A stretch of 5,144 nt of DNA, taken from positions 1-5,144 of the forward strand of contig JAFOYH010000001.1 of assembly GCA_017391465.1 (NCBI GenBank). Reading direction: 5' to 3'. Under the pieces are notes generated by a model. The model worked only from the letters and a program-made list of their open reading frames with translations, was not told the origin of the DNA and ran no database searches. This document shows positions 1-5,144 of this stretch, piece by piece. Origin of the DNA: Lachnospiraceae bacterium. GTDB lineage: Bacteria > Bacillota_A > Clostridia > Lachnospirales > Lachnospiraceae. Positions within the stretch are counted from its first letter, which is position 1, and each line of letters opens with the position of its first letter. Position numbers and translations under genes: made by a program.

Positions 1-34
1 ACATGGAAAAGATAAAGAAATATTTAAAAGACAA

Positions 35-72
35 AAAAGCCTTTGAGTGATGTTTAAGACTCAAAGGCTTTT
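35..72 (-). terminator. Rho-independent terminator of the antiporter unit, possibly bidirectional
   Basis: Positions 35-48 and 59-72 are perfect reverse complements (14 bp) around a 10-base loop at 49-58. Read on the minus strand, the stem begins 19 bases after the antiporter stop codon (92-94) and runs into a six-T tract (complement of A33-A38), followed by further T-rich sequence. This is a classic intrinsic terminator. Read on the plus strand, the same hairpin ends in only four Ts (69-72), so it may also stop a convergent gene to the left, but less strongly. Bases 1-34 could hold the end of such a gene, but no reading frame there can be supported. Confidence 0.9.
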
Positions 73-91
73 GACGTTTAAGACGAAAAGT

Positions 92-1012
92 TTAACGAAT
101 AACGATATAAATAGAATACAGAATATAGGACGCAACACAAAGAACGCCTATAAAACGTCCCATTTCTTTTCGAAGTTTACAATAAATAAAGATAATGGTT
201 GTGGATCCGATCAAAAGAGGAATATCGATAAGTGCAAGGGCATCGGCTGAAATTGGATGGATGGAAGAGGAAAGACCAAGGATAAACATAATATTGAAAA
301 TGTTAGAGCCAACTACATTTCCAAGAGCAAGGCCGCTTTCTCCTTTTCTGGAAGCAGTAACGGAGGTTACGAGTTCCGGAAGAGAAGTTCCAATTGCAAC
401 GATGGTCAAGCCAATTAATGTTTCGCTGAGACCAAATGTTGTGGCGATGGCACAGGCATTATCAACAACAAGATCACCGCCTAAAATAATACCTGCAAGA
501 CCAATAGCGATATAAAACAGACTGGTATGCATAGGCAGAGAATGATCTTCCATTTCATAATCTACAGGATTACGAATGGCAGATATCACCGTTGCAATAA
601 GATAGATCACCATAATTGCGAGAAGAAGTAAACCTTCGATTCGTGCCAGATTATGGTCCTGAATGAGAAAGAACAATAATACAGAACCTAAGATAGCTAT
701 TGGAAAATCTCGTTTCATGATGGTTGCATCGACATTAAAAGGTTTAATTATGGCACAGACACCAACGATTAAGACAAGATTAAAAAAGTTTGAACCAATA
801 ACATTACTTAAAGCAAGTTCGTTACTTCCGGCCAGACCGGCAGTAATACTGACAGCAGCTTCCGGAGCACTGGTTCCCATGGCGACAATGGTCAGACCGA
901 TGATGACGGTAGGAACTTTTAAAAGATGTGCAATTGCTGAACTGCCGACAACAAAGTAGTCAGCACCTTTAATTAAAAAAATAAAGCCGACGATTAATAA
1001 TAAATACATCAT
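92..1012 (-). CDS. Calcium/sodium antiporter, YrbG type (CaCA superfamily)
   Basis: Integral membrane protein of 306 residues that should exchange Ca2+ for Na+ (or a related cation) across the cytoplasmic membrane. It has the two inverted sodium/calcium exchanger repeats of the family. The first alpha-repeat lies at residues 39-55 (GLTIVAMGTSAPEAAVS), with VIGSNFFN at 71-78. The second lies at 201-217 (GLTIVAIGTSLPELVTS), with VVGSNIFN at 233-240. Glu51 and Glu213 are the expected cation-binding acids. A hydrophilic, acidic loop at about 146-160 separates the halves, and the rest is about ten hydrophobic helices. The length is normal and complete. The start is a Met-Met pair; an AGGAGA motif (complement of 1025-1030) lies 12 bases upstream of the first ATG, which favours that one. 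It lies 25 bases after the 88-residue gene and is probably cotranscribed with it. Family assignment is very secure; the exact ions are inferred. Confidence 0.95.
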   Translation of the reverse strand: MMYLLLIVGFIFLIKGADYFVVGSSAIAHLLKVPTVIIGLTIVAMGTSAPEAAVSITAGLAGSNELALSNVIGSNFFNLVLIVGVCAIIKPFNVDATIMKRDFPIAILGSVLLFFLIQDHNLARIEGLLLLAIMVIYLIATVISAIRNPVDYEMEDHSLPMHTSLFYIAIGLAGIILGGDLVVDNACAIATTFGLSETLIGLTIVAIGTSLPELVTSVTASRKGESGLALGNVVGSNIFNIMFILGLSSSIHPISADALALIDIPLLIGSTTIIFIYCKLRKEMGRFIGVLCVASYILYSIYIVIR

Positions 1013-1037
1013 AGTGGATGATTTTCTCCTTTTTTAT

Positions 1038-1304
1038 TTAATATTCTTCAATGATGTGAATTTCCAGAAAATCAAAGTTGATGGTCTCGACAAAATTATC
1101 CTGAGTAAAACGGGTTTTACAATGTTTTTGGAATTCACGAATGTTGGCATCCAGCCAGATTGGTTGGGAAAGATCGAATGCAAGGCTGGCTTCACCAATT
1201 GCATGAAAGATCCGTTCAGTACGCGTCATCTGAAAATCATATTCACAAATAACAGTATCTTGCAGCAAGTGATTATCTTTAAATAATTTAAACCATATAC
1301 GCAC
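1038..1304 (-). CDS. Conserved small protein of unknown function (88 aa, GTG start)
   Basis: Soluble 88-residue protein with no signal peptide or membrane segment. I do not know its function. It resembles a small hypothetical protein that I recall as conserved in Lachnospiraceae, in which the central block (about residues 48-58, PIWLDANIREF) and the following KTRFTQDNFVETINFDFLEI stretch (63-82) are the most family-like parts. It is rich in acidic and aromatic residues and may be a mixed alpha/beta fold. The start is GTG (1304-1302): the only nearby ATG triplet is out of frame, and a strong AAAAGGAG site lies 10 bases upstream. It is the first gene of the leftward unit, just behind a good promoter, and the antiporter follows after 25 bases. 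The plus-strand reading frame across the same region (1014-1286) is a shadow without a comparable ribosome site. Confidence 0.8.
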   Translation of the reverse strand: MRIWFKLFKDNHLLQDTVICEYDFQMTRTERIFHAIGEASLAFDLSQPIWLDANIREFQKHCKTRFTQDNFVETINFDFLEIHIIEEY

Positions 1305-1314
1305 AGAATCTCAA

Positions 1315-1322
1315 CTCCTTTT
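1315..1322 (-). promoter_or_regulatory. Ribosome binding site that fixes the GTG start of the 88-aa gene
   Basis: The minus strand reads AAAAGGAG here, 10 bases before the GTG at 1304-1302. No in-frame ATG is similarly placed, so this site decides the start. Confidence 0.8.
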
Positions 1323-1331
1323 CAATAGAGA

Positions 1332-1360
1332 ATTATATCGAAGACAGAACGGCTTCGCAA
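1332..1360 (-). promoter_or_regulatory. Sigma-A-type promoter for the leftward unit
   Basis: On the minus strand, a -35 box TTGCGA (complement of 1355-1360; 4 of 6 to consensus) is followed by a 17-base spacer and a perfect -10 box TATAAT (complement of 1332-1337). Transcription would begin near 1325, giving a very short leader that already contains the ribosome site at 1315-1322. It would serve the 88-residue gene and the antiporter. Confidence 0.75.
1339..1357. promoter_or_regulatory. Short inverted repeat inside the leftward promoter, possible operator
   Basis: CGAAG (1339-1343) and CTTCG (1353-1357) form a 5-bp inverted repeat around nine bases. It covers the spacer and part of the -35 box of the leftward promoter, where a repressor could act. 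Arms this short often occur by chance, so this is only a candidate. Confidence 0.25.
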
Positions 1361-1380
1361 GAATAATTTGTGAAAAATAA

Positions 1381-1409
1381 GTTACATATGTCGTTTCCTG
1401 TGCTATAAT
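1381..1409 (+). promoter_or_regulatory. Extended -10 sigma-A-type promoter for the rightward unit
   Basis: A -35 box GTTACA (1381-1386; 4 of 6 to TTGACA) is followed by a 17-base spacer and a perfect TATAAT (1404-1409), preceded by the extended -10 dinucleotide TG (1401-1402). The predicted start near 1416 leaves a leader of about 60 bases before the EIIC start codon. The two divergent -35 boxes are only 20 bases apart (1361-1380). A perfect 8-bp palindrome, ACATATGT (1384-1391), overlaps this -35 box and could be part of an operator. This is the only clear promoter seen upstream of the whole plus-strand gene run. Confidence 0.8.
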
Positions 1410-1474
1410 CAATGAGAAACAATCGGAAGATACAGATTTTGAATGTCTGAATATAGAGCGAGGGAGTAAACGTT

Positions 1475-2545
1475 ATGGATAAGATTAAGAAGTTTTTGAA
1501 TCATGTCTTTATCGATGGCTTAAGCGGCATGGGACTTGGACTTTTTTCAACGTTAATCATTGGAACCATCATGAAACAGGTGGGAGATCTGATCGGCGGT
1601 AATGTTGGTATGTATATATCTGTATTTGCAATGATTGCACAGCGACTGACAGGTGCGGGAATTGGTGTTGGCGTTGCATTTAAATTTAGAGAGTCTGTCT
1701 ATGTAACATTGTCCTCGGCAGCAGCGGGTATGATCGGGGCTTATGCCAGCCAGATTGCAGCGGGCACGTTTTTGTCGGAAACAGGTGCCATTGTTTTAAC
1801 TGGACCGGGTGAACCGTTAGGTGCATTTATTGCAGCCATTGTTGGAATCAAAATGGGACATCTTGTTGCCGGACGTACGAAAGTGGATCTCCTGGTTACA
1901 CCTGCAGTCACCATAATGTCAGGTGGGATCGTCGGTCTGTTTGTGGGCCCCCCAATCTCACAGTTTATGACATGGCTTGGTGCGATCATTAACTGGGGAA
2001 CAGAACAACAGCCGATAATTATGGGTATTGTAGTATCTGTTATTATGGGAATGGTATTGACTCTGCCAATTAGTTCGGCTGCGCTTGGAATTATTCTTGG
2101 GTTGAATGGTGTGGCGGCTGGAGCAGCAACCATTGGATGTTGTTGTCAGATGATCGGATTTGCAGTCAGCAGTTATCGGGATAATGGTTTTGGCGGTTTG
2201 TTATCGCAGGGACTTGGGACAAGTATGCTTCAGGTTCCCAATATTGTCAGACATCCATTGATTTGGTTTCCACCAATCATTTCATCTGCAATTCTTGGTC
2301 CGATTGCCATTTCGCCATTATTTAATATGGTGAATAATGCAACAGGTTCCGGTATGGGAACATCGGGACTTGTCGGACAGATTATGACCTATCAGACTAT
2401 GTGTGTATACGAAGCACCAAAGATGGTTTTGATCAAAATATTGATATTTCATTTTATATTACCAGCACTCATTACATGGAACGTGGCACAGGGCATGCGC
2501 AAAATGGGATATATTCATGAAGGAGATATGAAATTAGAAGTATAA
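1475..2545 (+). CDS. PTS sugar transporter subunit IIC (PTS_EIIC_2 type), standalone
   Basis: Polytopic membrane protein of 356 residues, the full length expected for a single-domain EIIC of the PTS_EIIC_2 family. Such proteins form the sugar channel and binding site of a phosphotransferase system in the cytoplasmic membrane. The sequence is almost wholly hydrophobic and glycine-rich, with about eight to ten helices. It carries a GPGEPLGAF segment (residues 110-118), which resembles the Gly-Glu-Pro substrate-site motif of EIIC proteins. There is a polar stretch at about 233-262 (SYRDNGFGG onward) and a short hydrophilic C-tail. A triple cysteine (222-224) sits in a membrane segment. No IIA or IIB domain is fused to it or encoded in the window, so phosphate would have to come from elsewhere or transport may be non-PTS. 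The sugar is unknown. The ATG has an AGGGAG site (1461-1466) eight bases upstream. The next gene follows after 21 bases. Confidence 0.92.
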   Translation: MDKIKKFLNHVFIDGLSGMGLGLFSTLIIGTIMKQVGDLIGGNVGMYISVFAMIAQRLTGAGIGVGVAFKFRESVYVTLSSAAAGMIGAYASQIAAGTFLSETGAIVLTGPGEPLGAFIAAIVGIKMGHLVAGRTKVDLLVTPAVTIMSGGIVGLFVGPPISQFMTWLGAIINWGTEQQPIIMGIVVSVIMGMVLTLPISSAALGIILGLNGVAAGAATIGCCCQMIGFAVSSYRDNGFGGLLSQGLGTSMLQVPNIVRHPLIWFPPIISSAILGPIAISPLFNMVNNATGSGMGTSGLVGQIMTYQTMCVYEAPKMVLIKILIFHFILPALITWNVAQGMRKMGYIHEGDMKLEV

Positions 2546-2566
2546 ATTTATTTAGGGAGATTTTTT

Positions 2567-3103
2567 ATGGCAAACTTAATTGAACAATTTTCACACATGG
2601 GAGCAATCATTGTTGCAGTGATTGCCTTTACCGTTTTTTATTTGACACAAGTATGGAAATCTATCCGTGTCGATAAGTCTTATGGCGAACAGATTATGGC
2701 AGTTAAACAGCCCAAAAAAGAAATGTTGACATTGTTATTTATTGTTATTGTAGGTATAGCGGTCATTTATCGTCTGTTCGTTGAATATCAGACACCAAAT
2801 GACGCCATGCCGGAAAGTTATTATCAGGTCTTGATGGGAGCGGTGGTTCTCGTTGCCGGATTAATTCTTTTTATTGTTATTCGTACAATCAGTCCGACAA
2901 AGTTATTTACGAATGGTGTTTTGGTACATGATTATGGTTATGTATCATGGGATGATATCAAGTCGATTGATAAGACGCCAAAAGGTCAGTTTCAGGCATT
3001 TCTTGTAAAGCCAAGACAATTTAAGGGAAAGACATTTTACATCAATTATGACGCAGCTCAGGAAGAAGAATTGATTACAATTTTTAGAAAATACATATAT
3101 TAA
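2567..3103 (+). CDS. Membrane protein with three TM helices and a C-terminal PH-like domain, function unknown
   Basis: A 178-residue membrane protein that I cannot name. Hydrophobic helices lie at about residues 11-29, 53-71 and 86-106. The soluble tail (about 110-178) reads as short beta strands followed by a final helix: LFTNGVLVHDYGYVSWDDIKSI, then AFLVKPRQFKGKTFYINY, then an acidic helix ending in FRKYIY. This 'G-V-x-(D/Y)-Y-G-x-(V/I)-x-W-D-D-I' layout is like small bacterial PH-like or DUF5673-like domains found behind membrane helices in Firmicutes; that match is from memory and needs a profile search. The start has an AGGGAGA ribosome site (2554-2560) six bases upstream. The gene sits 21 bases after EIIC and 19 bases before jetA, with no terminator on either side, so it is probably cotranscribed with both. 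Confidence 0.8.
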   Translation: MANLIEQFSHMGAIIVAVIAFTVFYLTQVWKSIRVDKSYGEQIMAVKQPKKEMLTLLFIVIVGIAVIYRLFVEYQTPNDAMPESYYQVLMGAVVLVAGLILFIVIRTISPTKLFTNGVLVHDYGYVSWDDIKSIDKTPKGQFQAFLVKPRQFKGKTFYINYDAAQEEELITIFRKYIY

Positions 3104-3110
3104 CAAACTT

Positions 3111-3117
3111 AAGGAGG
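3111..3117 (+). promoter_or_regulatory. Strong ribosome binding site of jetA
   Basis: AAGGAGG lies five bases before the ATG at 3123, a near-perfect Shine-Dalgarno match and the strongest in the window. It supports this start over the in-frame Met-Met pair at residues 20-21, which has no such site. The whole gap from the previous stop codon is only 19 bases and leaves no room for a promoter. Confidence 0.85.
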
Positions 3118-3122
3118 CTCCC

Positions 3123-4646
3123 ATGGGGACAAAATCGCATATTTTAATTCATGATATCATCGAAGGTCACGAAGAACGAATGATGAATTTAAAGAAGTTT
3201 TATCCGTTTTTCAAACTTTGTGAACACTCGTTGAATCAGTTCAGAGAAGGACGCTATGAAGGCATAGATATGGGATATGTGACCATGGCTGTCCTCCGAT
3301 TTTTTATTGAAGAGAATAGTTTTAATGATCGAAAAGTTACATATAAAGAATACGAGGATTTTTTAAGAGAGTTGCTGTATCGCGATTTTGATTTTAATGA
3401 AGATGAGACAGCCGCATTGGAGTTGATTCAGTATATATTTGATAAATTATTGAATGATGGACGTCCGTTTCATTATGATTACTATGAACCAAAAAGCAGA
3501 CAGAAAAAAACGGGAAGAACACGTTTGATTGAGAGTCATTATCAGGATGGAATGATCGGGTATAGCATTTCGCCGGATGCCATAGAATTTTATCTGGATA
3601 CAAAAGAAACCAAAGATGAAAGTAAGATTACGATTGAACAAATTCTTCTTAGTAAGATGATACGTTCACATAATTTTCGCGGTGGTCTGGATGTGATTCG
3701 ACGGATCAACAGTGAAGTGACACGATTGATGTTGAAACAAAACGAAATTGTTACGTTGCTCAGTCATAATATTTTTGAAGGGATTGAAGCACTGGAGGAC
3801 TTTTCAGACCGCGGTTTGAAATGGTTTGATGAGGAACAAAAGCTTTTTGATTCGAATCTCGAATTGGTAAAAAAAGCGTTGTTAAAAGCCAGAGAAGAAA
3901 ATTATCAGCATCAGTCAATGGAAGAAATATTCTATCTTAATCAGGAACTAAAAAGAGTGATGGAACGTCATGAAGCTTTGCTGGCTGCCTGTACAGAACT
4001 TCAGGTCAAAGCAGATGAAATGATGTTGAAAGCAAAACGCAGTCGTTTCCGTAAACGTATGGATTTTTCGGATCTGCTTCGAAAGGCTATGGAGCAGGAC
4101 AATCTTAGCTTGCTTGAACCGATGGCTGCACCAATGTTTGGAATAAAGATTCGAAAAACATTTCAGATTGGAAGATTGGATGATTTGCTTTTGTGCCGGC
4201 CGGAAGGGAATGAAAGCGGAGAAGCTGTTGCAGAAGGAATTGAAGAAAACTATGTATTCGAGGATGAAGTTGAGGATGAGCGAATTCAGCATAATTATCA
4301 GATGTTTTTAAAAATTCTGTTTGATGCTTTACTTCATAAGAAAACATTAACTTTGGGTGAACTACATCATTTATATGTTATGAAGCTTACAGAGAATGTT
4401 TTACGAAATGGAGATTATTATGCATTTTTGGTTCATTTATCTCAGAAAGCGGGATATACGCTGGCAGAGGTGAAAGAAAAACCGGATACGTTTTTGGAAG
4501 AAATTATGGCAGAAATGGTGAAAAAAGATCGTCAAAAAGAATACGAAGATTTAAGGTTTACTCTTGAATTTCTGCCAGATGAAACAGTTTGTCTGGGAGA
4601 TCTTGGATATTTGACAAATATACGATTTGAAAGGCAGGGAATATGA
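3123..4646 (+). CDS. jetA: Wadjet system kleisin subunit JetA (type II-like, DUF5716 family)
   Basis: Soluble 507-residue protein, complete, resembling the JetA subunit of type II Wadjet systems, equivalent to the kleisin MksF of condensin-like MksBEFG complexes. In that family it bridges the heads of the SMC protein JetC, binds JetB, and helps a loop-extruding complex recognise small circular DNA that JetD then cuts. Visible layout: an N-terminal region of predicted winged-helix type (about 22-160, beginning NLKKFYPFFKLCEHSLNQFREGRYEGID); a charged helical, coiled-coil-like middle (about 168-310); an acidic linker (about 360-388); and a C-terminal helical, winged-helix-like part (about 390-505), where kleisins usually contact the SMC head. 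There is no membrane segment or signal peptide. The stop overlaps the next start as ATGA, the usual sign of translational coupling in a complex. Family recognition is from sequence resemblance; type II is preferred but type III is not excluded. Confidence 0.85.
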   Translation: MGTKSHILIHDIIEGHEERMMNLKKFYPFFKLCEHSLNQFREGRYEGIDMGYVTMAVLRFFIEENSFNDRKVTYKEYEDFLRELLYRDFDFNEDETAALELIQYIFDKLLNDGRPFHYDYYEPKSRQKKTGRTRLIESHYQDGMIGYSISPDAIEFYLDTKETKDESKITIEQILLSKMIRSHNFRGGLDVIRRINSEVTRLMLKQNEIVTLLSHNIFEGIEALEDFSDRGLKWFDEEQKLFDSNLELVKKALLKAREENYQHQSMEEIFYLNQELKRVMERHEALLAACTELQVKADEMMLKAKRSRFRKRMDFSDLLRKAMEQDNLSLLEPMAAPMFGIKIRKTFQIGRLDDLLLCRPEGNESGEAVAEGIEENYVFEDEVEDERIQHNYQMFLKILFDALLHKKTLTLGELHHLYVMKLTENVLRNGDYYAFLVHLSQKAGYTLAEVKEKPDTFLEEIMAEMVKKDRQKEYEDLRFTLEFLPDETVCLGDLGYLTNIRFERQGI

Positions 4647-5144
4647 TGGATAACGCAAATCTGGATAAGGCGATGGAGATTTTTGCACTGCTTATTGTGG
4701 GTGAAGAAGTCAGCAGTGCAAAGCATGTCGATTTGTATGAGGAATATCGAAACAACAGTGAAGTTTATGATATTTTAACATCGGTTCTTAAAAAATCAAA
4801 TTTAAGCTTATATGAATTTGGAAATAGTCTCTATGTGACAGCAGGCGATGGAAATCGTATTTTTGGATTTACCAATGACGAATTAAAACGAACCATTGGT
4901 TTGAGATTAAACAGGGAACTTTATCTGGCCTATTTTATTATTTACAATACGATCTTATTATTTTATCAGGATTCCGGAAGCTTTTCTTATACAGATTATG
5001 TGCGAAGTGAAGATGTAATCACTCAAACAGACAGTTCCATGAAGCAGGCACTAAAAGCATTGCATGGAAAAGCACTTAATGAAATCGAAGAGAATAGTTT
5101 TGAGACGTTAGCAGCCCTTTGGGATGAACTTCCGTTGATTCCGG
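4643..5144 (+). CDS. jetB: Wadjet system subunit JetB (DUF6063-like), truncated by the window edge
   Basis: Open reading frame that runs off the right edge; 167 codons are present and the C-terminus is missing. It resembles DUF6063-type JetB, the KITE-like (MksE-equivalent) winged-helix subunit that binds the kleisin JetA in Wadjet complexes. Visible features are an N-terminal helix (about 5-20, DKAMEIFALLIVGE), a second block around 40-66 ending in the strand NSLYVTAG, the segment RIFGFTNDELKRTIGLRLNRELYLAYFIIYNTILLFY (about 72-108), and a polar segment that includes SYTDYV (115-120). The stretch 92-108 is hydrophobic but interrupted by Tyr and Asn, and fits a buried helix better than a membrane anchor. 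Two ATG codons in tandem (4643 and 4646) could start it; the first overlaps the jetA stop as ATGA and follows a purine-rich AAGGCAGGGA at 4631-4640. JetC and JetD are expected downstream. Confidence 0.83.
   Translation, partial: MMDNANLDKAMEIFALLIVGEEVSSAKHVDLYEEYRNNSEVYDILTSVLKKSNLSLYEFGNSLYVTAGDGNRIFGFTNDELKRTIGLRLNRELYLAYFIIYNTILLFYQDSGSFSYTDYVRSEDVITQTDSSMKQALKALHGKALNEIEENSFETLAALWDELPLIP

Noticed and set aside
195..515. Plus-strand reading frame of 106 codons opposite the antiporter
   Set aside because: It lies wholly inside the antiporter gene on the other strand, has no ribosome site and gives a low-complexity, non-family protein, as expected for a shadow of a conserved membrane gene.
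1433..1449. Small inverted repeat CAGA...TCTG in the EIIC leader, considered as a riboswitch or antiterminator stem
   Set aside because: Only four or five base pairs, no T-tract and no recognisable riboswitch core; the leader of about 60 bases is too short for the known classes.
1950..1955. Run of C residues in the EIIC gene, considered as a phase-variation tract or sequencing frameshift
   Set aside because: The reading frame is intact through it and encodes a normal Gly-Pro-Pro in a membrane protein; a six-base run is too short to suggest a variable tract.
1741..2133. Minus-strand reading frame of 130 codons opposite EIIC
   Set aside because: It is an antisense shadow rich in Pro, Ile and Thr, produced by Gly/Val/Ile-rich EIIC codons; it has no ribosome site or recognisable domain.
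2732..2760. Possible internal promoter for the jet genes (TTGTTA, 17 bases, TATAGC) inside the membrane protein gene
   Set aside because: Each box matches the consensus at only 4 of 6 positions and the region is AT-rich coding sequence for hydrophobic residues, where such matches are common. It is also over 350 bases before jetA.
4732..5144. Hydrophobic stretch in the JetB-like protein (residues about 92-108), considered as a membrane anchor
   Set aside because: It is interrupted by Tyr and Asn residues and flanked by charged helices, which suits a buried helix of a winged-helix-type subunit better than a transmembrane segment.
1..5144. CRISPR arrays, tRNA or rRNA genes, insertion sequences, attachment sites
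   Set aside because: No regularly spaced direct repeats, no cloverleaf or rRNA-like sequence, no transposase or integrase fragment and no flanking duplications were seen on either strand.

Overview
The window looks like chromosomal DNA from a low-GC Gram-positive anaerobe of the Clostridia, most likely a Lachnospiraceae gut bacterium. The grounds are AT-rich coding sequence, strong AGGAGG-type ribosome binding sites, TATAAT-type promoters, and small proteins that resemble conserved clostridial families. No exact species can be named from the sequence alone.

The window is two divergent transcription units separated by a 170-base control region (about 1305-1474). Leftward on the minus strand run a small conserved soluble protein of 88 residues (GTG start, 1304-1038) and a YrbG-type calcium/sodium antiporter (1012-92). 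They end at a strong, perfectly paired 14-bp terminator hairpin (35-72). Rightward on the plus strand run an orphan PTS membrane subunit EIIC of the PTS_EIIC_2 type (1475-2545), a three-helix membrane protein with a PH-like tail (2567-3103), a kleisin-like protein of the JetA family (3123-4646), and a JetB-like protein (4643 to beyond the right edge).

The last two genes are the front part of a Wadjet (Jet/MksBEFG-type) SMC complex that restricts plasmids, most likely type II (DUF5716-type JetA, DUF6063-type JetB). The SMC subunit JetC and the nuclease subunit JetD would be expected just right of the window. The defence genes have no promoter gap of their own. The four plus-strand genes are spaced by 21, 19 and -4 bases, so they may share the good extended -10 promoter at 1381-1409. 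A link between an orphan sugar-PTS membrane component, an unknown membrane protein and a Wadjet complex is the main open question here, although simple read-through of unrelated neighbours could explain it. The type of system itself is known rather than new.
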